Numbered from the stretch's first letter, positions 47,885 through 57,905 are shown. The stretch: DNA of 64,000 nt from CAIWHR01 sp963816925 (GCA_963816925.1 CAWFMY010000020.1:1-64000); one strand, 5' to 3'. Numbers and translations are program-made. Notes: generated from the sequence alone by a model not told the origin.

Positions 47885-49288
47885 TCACGCCTTCGGCGGC
47901 TCCGGCGGCTTCGCGTCCTCGTCAGGGGCCGTCGCGGCCATCTCGCGCGACAGCCGCCACGCCATCCATCCCAGCACCAGCACGCCGAGGACGAGCGCGG
48001 CCCACAGCACCCAGCGCTTGACGTCGGGCGGCTTCTGGAGCCGCTCCGGCCCGCCAAGCACGATCTGCGGCGCGCCCGCGGCGATCGCGGCAGTGGCGAC
48101 GCTCGCGGGAAGCTCGCGCATGCTGTCGTAGCCGGGGACCAGCGTCGAAATCGGCAACGCGCCCGCGCTCGCCGCAAGATTTCCATAAGCGAGCGTGAAG
48201 GGCGCGGGCCCGCGCGCCGCGAACACGATCTCCTGCGGCTGCCATCCTGCGCGCAACGGCGGCGGCGCCTGCCCCGTCGCGCCCGATCGCGGGTCGACGT
48301 GGAGCAGCCAGTACCGGCGTTCGTTCCCGGCGACCGGAAACGGCGGGCTCGTTATGTCGCCGCTCTGCTGCGCCAGCCGATAGAACACCGTCGACCCTGC
48401 GAACTGCCAGGGCTCCGTGGGGCTGGAGCGCGCCGACAACGTCGCCGGCACGATCGAATTCGGCGTCGCGAGGTCGACCACGATGCGGTCGACGGGAAAG
48501 GCACCGCCGAGATCGTATTCGAAATCGCCCTCGTGGTCGGCGACGCGCGTTCCCGTGGCGCCGCGCCACTGCCGCGGCGTGTCGACCGTGCGCTCGCCGT
48601 ATTCGCCGCTCACGGCGCCGAACTCGATGACCGGGCGATCGGCGCCCCAGGACAGGCGAAGGAATTTTGCCTTGATCGGCGCGAACTCGACGCGGTTGCG
48701 CGTCAGGCGCTGCCCGGCATACTCGATGCTGACGAGCGTTGCGTCGGTCGAAACGTTTCGCCAGACGGCGAGATCGTCGCTCGCGTCGATTGCAAAGCGC
48801 ATGGTCGTCGCGCCGGTCGTTTCCGGCAACGCGAACGTCAGCGCCACGAGCGGCTCGTCGAGCGCGGACGTGTCGAGCACGTATCCGCCCAGCACCTTGC
48901 CCGGCGCCGGCTCGCCATCGGCGGCATTCACGCTGACCGTCGTTCCGGCCGCGTTCCGGGTGACCGAAAGCGCAAGGCCCGTCGCGTTCTGCCGGTACCG
49001 ATCCACATGGAGCGGGAACATCGGCAACGGCACCGGCGGCGGACGCTCGCGCGGCACCGCGCGGCGCGGCACGAGGGCGAAAGGAACGAGCTCGCCATCC
49101 GCGTTGAAGACACGCAGGTCCGAGAGATCGCGGTGCGCGACGCCTTCGTAGACGGCGGCGGGCAGCGCGACGCGCTGGAACGCGGCCGGCGCGCCGGGAG
49201 TAAGCGCGACGCCGAACGCGTAGTCGGCAGGCCGCTCGGCGTGCGCCGATGCGGCGAACAATGCGGCGAGAAGAAGCGGGCGAATCAT
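47885..49288 (-). CDS. DUF3999 family exported membrane-anchored protein
   Basis: About 467 aa. It has a signal peptide (MIRPLLLAALFAASAHA), a large periplasmic beta-rich part (AFQRVALPAAVYEGVAHRDL, DLRVFNADGELVPFAL and FLRLSWGADRPVIEFGAVSG) and one C-terminal helix (VLWAALVLGVLVLGWMAWRL) with a short acidic tail. This matches DUF3999, a family of unknown function nearly always encoded with DUF2339. The start overlaps the DUF2339 stop by 4 bp (ATGA), showing tight coupling. Confidence 0.85.
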   Translation of the reverse strand: MIRPLLLAALFAASAHAERPADYAFGVALTPGAPAAFQRVALPAAVYEGVAHRDLSDLRVFNADGELVPFALVPRRAVPRERPPPVPLPMFPLHVDRYRQNATGLALSVTRNAAGTTVSVNAADGEPAPGKVLGGYVLDTSALDEPLVALTFALPETTGATTMRFAIDASDDLAVWRNVSTDATLVSIEYAGQRLTRNRVEFAPIKAKFLRLSWGADRPVIEFGAVSGEYGERTVDTPRQWRGATGTRVADHEGDFEYDLGGAFPVDRIVVDLATPNSIVPATLSARSSPTEPWQFAGSTVFYRLAQQSGDITSPPFPVAGNERRYWLLHVDPRSGATGQAPPPLRAGWQPQEIVFAARGPAPFTLAYGNLAASAGALPISTLVPGYDSMRELPASVATAAIAAGAPQIVLGGPERLQKPPDVKRWVLWAALVLGVLVLGWMAWRLSREMAATAPDEDAKPPEPPKA

Positions 49289-52143
49289 GGCGAGTCCTTC
49301 CTGCGCGGCGGCACCGGCGCGAGATATCCGATCAACAGCAACAGCAGGCCGACGCCGATGAACGACACGATCCGCGTTATCGTCCCGACCTGCGCCAGCT
49401 CGACCAGGAACAGCTTGGCGACCACCACGCCGAGGAGCGCCGCGCCCGCCATCCACGGCGCGCGCCACTGCCTGCGATTGGCGTACGCCATCGTCGCCAG
49501 CGCGAGCGACGACCAGAGCAGCGACAGCACCGCCTGCACCAGCGTCGAATTCCACAGCGCGTGCGGCGTGTACGGGACGTCGTACCAGAAATGGATCGAC
49601 CGCAGCGCGATCGCATTGATCCACAGGAACGCGAGCGCGCACAGCATGACGACGTCGGCATTTCCTGGCAGTTCATCGAAAGTCTGCGGGTACGTGCGCC
49701 GAACGCGCACCGCCCAGGTCGCCAGGGCGAGCAGGATCGCGGCCTGCGTGAGGTCCAGCGGATTGAGCAACGGCAGATACGGCAGCGGCGCCGGATTGCC
49801 GCTGCCATGGACATTGGCGGCAATCGACCAGATCACCAGCAGCGCGGCCACGGGAACCGCCCCCAGCAGGAAATACCCCCGCCGATGCACGCCGACGGGC
49901 CAGCTCGTTCCGGCGGCAAGCTCGCTCACGATGCCGAGCCCGAGCGCCGGGACGAGACCCCAGGGCACCGCGCTCCAGACGCCATGGCTGTACTCGATCC
50001 GGCTGCCCGCCCATGACAGTTCATCCGCGATCAGCAGCAGCACGAGCCAGAAGAGTCCCGCGTGCTGGAGCTCGTATGTCGTCGCAACGCGCTCGTCGCC
50101 GGCGTGCTGCCGATCGAACCAGCGCAACAGTCCCACGACCGCGACGACCGCGAATATCCACGCGAGGTAGCCACCATGCGCAAAGAGATGATCGACCGTC
50201 ATGTAGCCGCGGCCGATGGCCACGAAGGCGATGACGAGCAGGGCCGGCAGCAACAGCAACGCCGGGACGCGGGCGATCGGCCAGCGCAGTTTCGCTTCCA
50301 GCACGACGAACAGCACGGCCGTCGCGGCGAGGAACGCGACCAGCGCCGGAACGCGCATGTCGAACGGGACGAAGCGGTCGATTTCGCGCCATCCCGCCAG
50401 CAGCCACCACGCCATTCCCCAGGCGAACGCGCACGGCGCCGCGGCGTGCTCGCCCGCCGGGACGCGGTCCTGATGCCGCAGCAGTATCCACGACGTGAAG
50501 AAACCGGCAACGGAGACGAGCAACGCGCCGACGAAGGCGCTGTTGGCGAGCGGGATCGACGACGCCGGGCCGGCGGGCGCCCACAGCGACAGCCCGAGCA
50601 GGAACGCGATGCCGGCGCCGACCTGCAGCAGCAAACCAAATCCGCGCACGACGCCGCGCGAAAGCCGCACGCCCGCCCACACGATCGCCGCGCCCTCGAT
50701 CGCCCAGGTCGCCGAGGTCCAGCGCGCGTCGAGCCCGAGCGGAACCGCCAGCGTCGCGAATACGATGCCGAGCGCCAGGAAACTCTCCACCAGCAGGCGG
50801 ATGTCGTCGCGGCGGCGCGAGTAGAGGAAGCGGCCCAGGATCAGGTAGACCGCGGACATCGCCAGCGCGCTGTATGCCATCCCGTATTCGATGTCGCGCA
50901 CGAGCCCGCTCTGCAGGCCGGCGGCGACGAGCGGCGTTCCGAAGACGAGGCCGGCATCGACGTAGTCGCGCACTTCGACCGACCGGCGCAGCGCATACAG
51001 CACCGCGATCGCGACGTAGAACAGGAAGAACAGGATCAGGAACGGTTCCGTCGTCGCAAAATCCTCGGGCCGGTATCGCGTCACCCCCCAGAACGTCCCG
51101 ACGAGGAAGGTGAACGCGAATCCCAGCAGGTTCAGCACGCGCCACGCCTTGAACCACGCGATGCCGAGAATGCCCGCGTTGAGCAACGCGTAATAGCTGA
51201 ACAGCATCACGTGGTTGCCGGTGTTGTTCGACGTGAGGATCGGCGCGAGGAAGCCGCCGGCGACGGCGAGCGCCGCCAGCGAAATCGCATCCTGGCGTAC
51301 CGCGAGGAAGGAGGACAACGCGGAGATCGCCACGAGCAGCCCGAAGGCCGCGGCGGGCGAGACGAGCGCGTAGAGACGCAGCGCGCCGAACACGGTCATG
51401 TAGAGGACGCCGACGCCGCCGCCCTGCAGCACCATCGCGTAGGCGCGCCGGCTCTCGCGCAGCCGCCAGCCGATCACGAGCAGCGCGACGCCGCCCAGCG
51501 CGATGCCGGCGAGGCGAAGCGAGATCGGCACCTGCACGTGCTCGACCGCGTACTTCAGCAGGAAGCCGACGCCGATGAACAGGAGCACGACACCGAGGCG
51601 TGCCAGCGTGTTGCCGCCGACGATCCACGCCCAGATCGGATTGGGCGGCACCTCGGGGGCCGGCTCGAAGCGCGGCGCAGGCGGCGCATCCGATCGCGCA
51701 GCGTACGAAGCGGGCGCAAGGCTCATTGTGCCGTCGGCATTGACCGAAGCGACGGCCGCCTCGGCCTCGGCCGCCGATGGCGGCGCAGGCTGCGGCGCCG
51801 GCTGGGGCAAGTCGCGGTCGGCGATCACCGACGGCACCACCGTTTCGGGCGGCGGCACGGCCGGTGCTGTGGCGACGGCCGGGGGCGCGTCGATGGCGCG
51901 CGCACCCATCGGCAACGCGCGCTCCAGTTCCGCGACTCGGCGCTCGAGCATTGAAACGCGATCGGCCAGAGGCCGCACGGGCTCCGCCACGACCGGAAAG
52001 GATGCCGTCGGGCGCGCCGCTTCCGGACGCATGTTGGAATCGCGCTCCTTGCGACTGCGGATGATGAAGCCGACGAACGCGCCGACGAGTCCTCCGACGA
52101 GCGCGCCTCCGCCGCTCCCCAGGAGCAGACCTCCGATCAACAT
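49285..52143 (-). CDS. DUF2339 family large polytopic membrane protein
   Basis: 952 aa. A Gly-rich N-terminal helix (LIGGLLLGSGGGALVGGLVG) is followed by a coiled-coil and Pro/Ala linker (residues about 50-170). More than 20 membrane segments follow, with the family mark NPIWAWIVGGNTLARLGVVLLFIGVGFLLKYAVE at the first of them (quoted region about 51540-51645). No enzymatic motif is evident. Function unknown; in other genomes it pairs with DUF3999, as here. It could be a scaffold or transporter for envelope material, but that is a guess. Confidence 0.87.
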   Translation of the reverse strand: MLIGGLLLGSGGGALVGGLVGAFVGFIIRSRKERDSNMRPEAARPTASFPVVAEPVRPLADRVSMLERRVAELERALPMGARAIDAPPAVATAPAVPPPETVVPSVIADRDLPQPAPQPAPPSAAEAEAAVASVNADGTMSLAPASYAARSDAPPAPRFEPAPEVPPNPIWAWIVGGNTLARLGVVLLFIGVGFLLKYAVEHVQVPISLRLAGIALGGVALLVIGWRLRESRRAYAMVLQGGGVGVLYMTVFGALRLYALVSPAAAFGLLVAISALSSFLAVRQDAISLAALAVAGGFLAPILTSNNTGNHVMLFSYYALLNAGILGIAWFKAWRVLNLLGFAFTFLVGTFWGVTRYRPEDFATTEPFLILFFLFYVAIAVLYALRRSVEVRDYVDAGLVFGTPLVAAGLQSGLVRDIEYGMAYSALAMSAVYLILGRFLYSRRRDDIRLLVESFLALGIVFATLAVPLGLDARWTSATWAIEGAAIVWAGVRLSRGVVRGFGLLLQVGAGIAFLLGLSLWAPAGPASSIPLANSAFVGALLVSVAGFFTSWILLRHQDRVPAGEHAAAPCAFAWGMAWWLLAGWREIDRFVPFDMRVPALVAFLAATAVLFVVLEAKLRWPIARVPALLLLPALLVIAFVAIGRGYMTVDHLFAHGGYLAWIFAVVAVVGLLRWFDRQHAGDERVATTYELQHAGLFWLVLLLIADELSWAGSRIEYSHGVWSAVPWGLVPALGLGIVSELAAGTSWPVGVHRRGYFLLGAVPVAALLVIWSIAANVHGSGNPAPLPYLPLLNPLDLTQAAILLALATWAVRVRRTYPQTFDELPGNADVVMLCALAFLWINAIALRSIHFWYDVPYTPHALWNSTLVQAVLSLLWSSLALATMAYANRRQWRAPWMAGAALLGVVVAKLFLVELAQVGTITRIVSFIGVGLLLLLIGYLAPVPPRRKDSP

Positions 52144-52216
52144 GCCGACGATGACACCGATTGACCGTTGCCATTGCGCCCTCCCTTAGTCGCGACAGCC
52201 TGCGCTCGCCGCCGCG

Positions 52217-52711
52217 TCACTTCTTCCGTGGTTCGCCGAGTGCCTTCAACGTCCCGTCGCGCAACCCGGTGAGGATCGCCTCGCCGTCCGGCGCGACCCG
52301 GAATTCGCCAAAACGGGCGTTGGCGAAATCGCTCGCGCGCCCTTCCTCGAAGAAGTAGCCGTTGGTCGCGAACTTGGGCTCACCGTGACGGACGCGATAG
52401 CGGACCCTGACCTCGTCGGCGGCCAACGCCGCACCGTCGTCGAGGCGGACAAAGGTGGCGACTCCGCGCGGGTCCAGCGCGAGCACGATCCGTCCGTCCC
52501 CGCTTGCGGCCGGCACGGACTGAAACCCGTCGCGCGCGGCCTTGAAGCGCAGGGCCATGTAGTCGCCCTGCATCAGCGAACGCGGGTCGACCGGCGTGAG
52601 TTCGAGCAGCACGACGCGGCCCTCCTCGAGCAGGCGCTCGCGGGAGGCGATGACGAGGTTTACGGCAGCCAGCAGGGCAACCGCATTCAGCACGACGATC
52701 CATTTACGCAT
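52217..52711 (-). CDS. GDYXXLXY domain-containing protein
   Basis: 164 aa. One N-terminal helix (WIVVLNAVALLAAVNLVIAS) and a periplasmic domain containing LTPVDPRSLMQGDYMALRF, the motif that names the family, with YFFEEGRASDFANARFGEFR later. The start overlaps the end of the DUF4401 gene by 8 bp. The family is known only by its association with DUF4401 and DUF2157 membrane proteins. Function unknown. Confidence 0.88.
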   Translation of the reverse strand: MRKWIVVLNAVALLAAVNLVIASRERLLEEGRVVLLELTPVDPRSLMQGDYMALRFKAARDGFQSVPAASGDGRIVLALDPRGVATFVRLDDGAALAADEVRVRYRVRHGEPKFATNGYFFEEGRASDFANARFGEFRVAPDGEAILTGLRDGTLKALGEPRKK

Positions 52712-53783
52712 GGCGGGCCTCCGATGACGACGACGCGACCCAGCGTCGCACCGCGAAGCGCGCGGCGAGCAGCACTGCGCCGGCCGCGAGGAGCGACGCG
52801 GACTTCGCCAGCAGCGTGGCATCGAGCGTGAAGTAGTAGTGGGAAAGCGCACCGGCCATGGCGACGATACCGAGCCCCATCAGCGCGCGACGGCCCGACG
52901 CGAATGCGAGCACGACGACGATCAGCGCGGCGATGAGCGCGGTCACCTGCCACGCGGCGGCGACCAGCGCCGCGCAGGCAGCAAGGGTCATCATTCCGGC
53001 GCGCCCCCCGAGCCGCACGCCGTTGCGCGCGAGGAGCACGGCTACCGTCCCGATGAAGATGACGGCGACGAGGCCGCTCCCGCGCCATGCCGAGGCATGT
53101 TCGGGGACTTCCCGCGCACGGAAGATGTCGCCCAGCGAACCGAACAGCAGGTTCGCAGGAACCAGCAGAAGCAATCCGAGCGCGAGGCCCGCGCTGATGG
53201 GCTGCCAGATGTCGGCGCGCGGGGAAAGGGACGCCTCGTTGAGCTCCACCGCGACGAAGGCGCCCGCGAGCACCGCCGGAAACAGGAAGGCGACGTGTCC
53301 GATGGACAACGCAAAAAGCAGCGCCACCGCGGCGGCGAGCGTCGACCACGTGCGATGGATCGAATACGGCACCACCAGCGCGAGAACGACTTCGAAGACG
53401 ACGACGACCGCGAAGAAGACGGGCTCGTCGTGGCGGCCAAGCATCATGTACAGGCCGCCGACGACCAGCACCTGCCCCGCGAGGCTCAGCGCGAGCGCGA
53501 ACTGCGCGAAGAAGTCGCTCTCGGCGAGGGTCCACAACATCGCGATCGCCGCGCCACACAGAAGGAGCCCCGTCGGCAATGCCGCACCTTCGTTCCGGAA
53601 TACGGATGCGATCGCCACGCCGACGAACCCCAGCAGGAAGCACGCGGCAATCCAACCGGCGATGCCGATCATCGTCTTCACGTACCACGGCGCCGGTTCG
53701 CTCGTCATCGCGGGGGGATCGCCCTCGGTCAGGCCGGCGGCGCGCAGCCGGTCCCAAAGCGCCAGCAGGTTCGGCGAAGTCAT
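52704..53783 (-). CDS. DUF4401 family polytopic membrane protein
   Basis: 359 aa with about ten membrane segments. The N-terminus LLALWDRLRAAGLTEGD is a short cytoplasmic stretch; then WYVKTMIGIAGWIAACFLLGFVGVA and repeated helices, ending RFAVRRWVASSSSEARHA. It matches DUF4401, found beside DUF2157 and GDYXXLXY proteins. ATG 53783 overlaps the DUF2157 stop by 4 bp. Unknown function. Confidence 0.85.
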   Translation of the reverse strand: MTSPNLLALWDRLRAAGLTEGDPPAMTSEPAPWYVKTMIGIAGWIAACFLLGFVGVAIASVFRNEGAALPTGLLLCGAAIAMLWTLAESDFFAQFALALSLAGQVLVVGGLYMMLGRHDEPVFFAVVVVFEVVLALVVPYSIHRTWSTLAAAVALLFALSIGHVAFLFPAVLAGAFVAVELNEASLSPRADIWQPISAGLALGLLLLVPANLLFGSLGDIFRAREVPEHASAWRGSGLVAVIFIGTVAVLLARNGVRLGGRAGMMTLAACAALVAAAWQVTALIAALIVVVLAFASGRRALMGLGIVAMAGALSHYYFTLDATLLAKSASLLAAGAVLLAARFAVRRWVASSSSEARHA

Positions 53784-54751
53784 GTCCGCCCCTCCGCGGC
53801 AATCCCGCGCAGCCACCACGCGCCCAGCGTCGCGCCCCCGATCACCGCGAGCCCGATCAGGAGGAAGCTGCCCGCATCGCCGTGGCGCAGCATCAGCTTC
53901 GTCAGCAGCGCCGTCATGACGACGATCACGGAAAGCACGGCGCCCGCGAGGATGAAGAGGTCCACCGAGCGACGCCGATAGGCCCACCAGACGGCCGCGA
54001 GCCAAAGCGCATACGCGACGAGGGGCCAGGCGCCGGTGCGCGAGAAATTGACGCCGGACCAGATGGCGAGCGACGTGACGGTGCCGCCGCTCGCGAACGC
54101 CACGACGCGGATGGCCCAGCGCTCGCGCAGCCATGTCATTCCCGCCGCGGCGAGGATCTCCCACACAATCAGCGCCGCGGTGTCGAGCGCGAACACGAGC
54201 CACACGATCCCGAGCGGGCTGAACAGGAGGCCGAACAGCCCGTCGCGCGCGTCGAAATACAGATAGATCGCCATATGAAGGAGCGCGAGCCAGAGGAGCA
54301 CGAGCGCCGGCAGGCGCGCCACCGCGACCCACGCCGTGATGGCGAGCGCCCACGCGACGAACAGCTCGAAGTTGTCGGCCCCCGTCTGGTACACCTGTCC
54401 GACGAGCGCGAGCAGCGCGCCGGTGAAGACCGCGGCGGCGAGGAGTGCCGCCTTGCCGACAGTCGATTCGAGGCCGAACCGCCAGCAGACCGCGATCGCC
54501 ACGACGATGGGAATCTCCGCCAGCGCGAATTTGGCGAACCGCCCGAGCTCCTGCCAGTTGAACGCGCCGAAGAAGATGGCCCCGGCGGCGAGGAGCAGCA
54601 CCCCCAAACCGAGCAGCATGCGATCGACGAATTGCCGCCATCGCGCGGCATCCGGCGTCACGCCGGCCAGCCGCAGCGCCGGCGGCACGTCCGCCGGCGC
54701 GAGGCGCCGCTGCCGTGCCCAGTCGAAGATCGCATTCCGTTCGCCGCCCAT
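53780..54751 (-). CDS. DUF2157 family polytopic membrane protein
   Basis: 323 aa. The cytoplasmic N-terminus IFDWARQRRLAPADVPPALRL is a helical domain typical of DUF2157. About eight to ten helices follow, beginning LLGLGVLLLAAGAIFFGAFNWQEL, and LLALVGQVYQTGADNFELFVAWAL is a family mark. It is the first gene of the coupled trio DUF2157-DUF4401-GDYXXLXY. Unknown function. Confidence 0.85.
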   Translation of the reverse strand: MGGERNAIFDWARQRRLAPADVPPALRLAGVTPDAARWRQFVDRMLLGLGVLLLAAGAIFFGAFNWQELGRFAKFALAEIPIVVAIAVCWRFGLESTVGKAALLAAAVFTGALLALVGQVYQTGADNFELFVAWALAITAWVAVARLPALVLLWLALLHMAIYLYFDARDGLFGLLFSPLGIVWLVFALDTAALIVWEILAAAGMTWLRERWAIRVVAFASGGTVTSLAIWSGVNFSRTGAWPLVAYALWLAAVWWAYRRRSVDLFILAGAVLSVIVVMTALLTKLMLRHGDAGSFLLIGLAVIGGATLGAWWLRGIAAEGRT

Positions 54752-54788
54752 GCTGCCTCCTGCGCGCTCTTGCGCGCGTCCGGTTCGA

Positions 54789-56672
54789 CTATTTCCGGTC
54801 GCCGCGCAACGCGAGCACGGTCGCCTGCAGTCCCTCGAGCGTCACGCGCTCCGCCGGGACCGGCGGCGCCGCGACCAGCGCGATGCGGGAAAACACGCCG
54901 CGCCACCGCCGCATCGCCTTGCCGTCATGCGAGCGGCTGAAGAAGCTCCCCCACAAGCCGCGCAGCGCGAGCGGGACCACGGGCACCGGCGTCGTTTCGA
55001 TGATCTGCTGGATGCCGGGACGGAACCGATTGAGCTCGCCGGTATCGGTCAGCTTGCCTTCCGGAAAAAGGCCGACGATCTCGCCCGCCGCGAGCGCGTT
55101 GGCGACCTCGGCGAATGCCCGGTCCTTCATCGCCGCGTCTTCCTTCGCGGGCGCGATGGGGATCGTGCGCATCGTCCGGAATATGAACGACAGGACGGGC
55201 ACCTTGAAGATGCGGTGGTCCATCACGAAACGGATCGGCCGCCGCACGCAGGCGGCGATGACGACCGCGTCGACGAAGCTCACGTGGTTGCAGACGACGA
55301 CGCACGGGCCGGTCTCGGGGATCAGGTCGAGTCCTTCCTTTTCCACGCGGTAGAACGTGTGGATCAGGAGCCACGCGAGGAACCGCATCAGGAATTCGGG
55401 CACGAGCTTGAAGATGAAGAGCGCGACCGCAGCATTCATCAGCGCATTGACGAGGAACAGCTGCGGAATCGACAACCCGGCCCCGAGCAGGCCGATCGCG
55501 ATGCCGGCGGAGGCGACGATGAAGACCGCGTTCAGGATGTTGTTGGCGGCGATGATCCGCGAGCGATGCGACGGCGCCGAGCGCTCCTGGATCAGCGCGT
55601 AGAGCGGAACGCAGTAGAACCCGCCGAAAACACCGATGAGGACCAGGTCGGCGGCGACGCGCCAGTGCGCGGGCGCCGAGAAAAACACATCGAGACCCGC
55701 CAGCTCCGTCGCCTTGAGCGGGCTGCTCGCGAGCCACAGGTCGACCGCGAACAACGTGAGCCCGATCGAGCCGAACGGGACCAGCCCGATCTCGATCTTG
55801 CGCCCCGACAGCCGCTCGCACAGCAGCGAACCGGTGCCGATGCCGACCGAGAACAGCGCCAGCAGGAACGTCACGACGTGCTCGTTGCCGCCGAGGACGT
55901 CGCGCGAGAAGCCCGCGAACTGCGCGAGGAAGATGGCGCCGTAGAACCAGAACCACGAGATCCCGAGCATCGACAGCCACACGACGCGGTTCTCCTGCGC
56001 GACGACGAGGTTCCGCCACGTCTCCGAGAACGGGTTCCAGTTGATCGCGAGGCCGGGCGCAACCGCCGGCGTGTGGGGAATGCCGCGGCTCACGAGATAG
56101 CCGGCCACGGCGATGGCGATCGCCAGGGCGCCCGCGAGGAGCGGCCCGTTGGGTTCGACGGCGACGACAACCCCGCCCGCGATCGTGCCGAGCAGGATCG
56201 CGACGAACGTGCCCATTTCGACCAATCCGTTGCCGCCGACGAGTTCCTCGGGCTTCAAGTGCTGCGGCAGGATCGCGTACTTGACCGGGCCGAACACCGC
56301 CGAGTGAACGCCGAGCAGCGCGAGGGCGGCGAACATCAGCACCAGGTCCTGGCGCCAGAAGCCGGCGAGGCCGACAACCATGATCGCGATTTCGAACAGC
56401 TTGACCCAGCGGATGAGACGCGATTTCTCGAACTTGTCGGCGAGCTGGCCGGCGGTCGCCGACAACAGCACGAACGGCGCGATGAACACCGCGCCCGCGA
56501 GGTTGACGAGCGCGTTGGGCTCGAGCGTGGTGAGGCGCGCCGCATGGAACGCGACGAAGATGATCAGCGCGTTCTTGTAGACGTTGTCGTTGCCCGCGCC
56601 GAGGAACTGCGTCCAGAAGAACGGCGCGAAACGGCGCTCGCGGAGGAGGTCGAACTGGTTGGGTTCGTGCAT
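54789..56672 (-). CDS. Fused MFS lysophospholipid transporter and 1-acylglycerophosphate acyltransferase (LplT-PlsC)
   Basis: 627 aa. Residues 1-420 are an MFS permease of the LplT type (RRFAPFFWTQFLGAGNDNVYKNALI; QLADKFEKSRLIRWVK). Residues about 430-620 are a PlsC acyltransferase with the HX4D motif in VVCNHVSFVDAVVI, and GLFPEGKLTDTGELNRFRPG for lipid binding. The pair suggests import of lysophospholipid and direct re-acylation at the inner membrane. Unlike many three-part homologues there is no acyl-ACP synthetase domain, so acyl donors must come from elsewhere. Intact. Confidence 0.92.
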   Translation of the reverse strand: MHEPNQFDLLRERRFAPFFWTQFLGAGNDNVYKNALIIFVAFHAARLTTLEPNALVNLAGAVFIAPFVLLSATAGQLADKFEKSRLIRWVKLFEIAIMVVGLAGFWRQDLVLMFAALALLGVHSAVFGPVKYAILPQHLKPEELVGGNGLVEMGTFVAILLGTIAGGVVVAVEPNGPLLAGALAIAIAVAGYLVSRGIPHTPAVAPGLAINWNPFSETWRNLVVAQENRVVWLSMLGISWFWFYGAIFLAQFAGFSRDVLGGNEHVVTFLLALFSVGIGTGSLLCERLSGRKIEIGLVPFGSIGLTLFAVDLWLASSPLKATELAGLDVFFSAPAHWRVAADLVLIGVFGGFYCVPLYALIQERSAPSHRSRIIAANNILNAVFIVASAGIAIGLLGAGLSIPQLFLVNALMNAAVALFIFKLVPEFLMRFLAWLLIHTFYRVEKEGLDLIPETGPCVVVCNHVSFVDAVVIAACVRRPIRFVMDHRIFKVPVLSFIFRTMRTIPIAPAKEDAAMKDRAFAEVANALAAGEIVGLFPEGKLTDTGELNRFRPGIQQIIETTPVPVVPLALRGLWGSFFSRSHDGKAMRRWRGVFSRIALVAAPPVPAERVTLEGLQATVLALRGDRK

Positions 56673-56687
56673 GGCGCGGGTCCGTGG

Positions 56688-57905
56688 TCAGGTGGGGTCG
56701 ACGAAAAACGGCTGCGTCTCGAACACGCCGCGCGAGAAACGCGCGCTTCCCGCTGCGAGACTGCGTTTCAGGACAAAATCGAAGAGCAGCGCATTATGCT
56801 CGCGGATCTCGCGCAGCACCGGCACGGCGTCGGGCGGCAGCAGGCCTCGCCCCGCCAGCAGGTCCGGCGAAATCAGCGGCGGGATTCCCGGCAATGGGTA
56901 ATCCGATCCGTTGAGGAGCCGCGAATGCCAGTCGGCGCGTTCGAGAAGCGTGCGCAGCACGTCGCCGCGGTTGGTCAGCGTGACGGCCGAGATGTCGCCG
57001 TACACGCGCCCCTTGAAGGCCGGTGCATCCATCAGTCGCGCGAAAAGTTGAAGATTCGGCACGAGCGCGTCGGCGCCGCCGCGATCGAGGTCGCGCCCAT
57101 TCCCGAGCGACGCGCAATGGGCGACGATGACCCGCACGCCCGCGTCGAGCGGCCGGCGGAGTCGAAGCGGATTGCCGAGCGACTCGTCGTGACCGCGCAC
57201 CGCACGCTCGTCGCCCGCGTGGGAAATGAGCGGCAGGCGCAGCGCCGCGAGCTTCGCGTAGAACGCGTCGCACGCGGGCGCCGCTGGGTCGATGTTCTGC
57301 GCCGAGGGCAGCCACTTGACCGCGCGCGCGCCGCGCGCCGCCGCCCATTCGAGGCGTTCCTCGGCGTCCTTCGCGTACGGATGCACCGAGGCCGCCCACT
57401 CGAAGCGATCCCGATTGCGCGATGCCACGGCAGCGGCATAGGCGTCGGGAACGTAGAACGTCGATCGCTCGATCAGCGGGGCCCCGGCCTCGTCGCGCGC
57501 CCAGTCGAACGCGAACAGCAGGAACTTCGCGCCCGGAGGAAACGTCGCGCACTGGTTTTCGAGGCGCTCGACCACGCTCGCGTCGACACGGCCGGGCGCG
57601 TCGTCCACGCAACCCGCATTCAGGTAAAACATCCGCTGCACGAATTGCTGCGGCTGAAGCAGGCTCCCCAACCCCGGATTGATCCAGAGTCCCGCGCCGG
57701 AATCGCCATTGCCGAAAAGGTGGCAGTGAACATCCCAGCACTTCGCCGGATCGACGCCCTGCCACGCAGCCCTGACAAGCGGATGCGCGGCAAGCGCCTC
57801 GGGCAGCGCCGGGCGGCACGCGTTGAACAGGCCCTCGCGCAACGACAGACCGCAGCCAGAGGCGGCCGCGCCGGCGGCGCACGCGAGGAAGTTACGCCGG
57901 TTCAT
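56688..57905 (-). CDS. Amidohydrolase family protein, exported (possible lipoprotein)
   Basis: 405 aa. The N-terminus MNRRNFLACAAGAAASGCG has an RR pair and a lipobox-like AASGC. The rest is a TIM-barrel amidohydrolase: CWDVHCHLFGNG (metal HxH), ARGARAVKWLPSAQNIDP, LISHAGDERAVRG, VIVAHCASLGNGRD and LNGSDYPLPGIPP (the last Asp). The family resembles aminocarboxymuconate-semialdehyde decarboxylase-like (amidohydrolase 2) enzymes; the substrate is unknown. It lies 57 bp downstream of an ArsR-type regulator on the same strand and probably forms an operon with it. Confidence 0.82.
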   Translation of the reverse strand: MNRRNFLACAAGAAASGCGLSLREGLFNACRPALPEALAAHPLVRAAWQGVDPAKCWDVHCHLFGNGDSGAGLWINPGLGSLLQPQQFVQRMFYLNAGCVDDAPGRVDASVVERLENQCATFPPGAKFLLFAFDWARDEAGAPLIERSTFYVPDAYAAAVASRNRDRFEWAASVHPYAKDAEERLEWAAARGARAVKWLPSAQNIDPAAPACDAFYAKLAALRLPLISHAGDERAVRGHDESLGNPLRLRRPLDAGVRVIVAHCASLGNGRDLDRGGADALVPNLQLFARLMDAPAFKGRVYGDISAVTLTNRGDVLRTLLERADWHSRLLNGSDYPLPGIPPLISPDLLAGRGLLPPDAVPVLREIREHNALLFDFVLKRSLAAGSARFSRGVFETQPFFVDPT

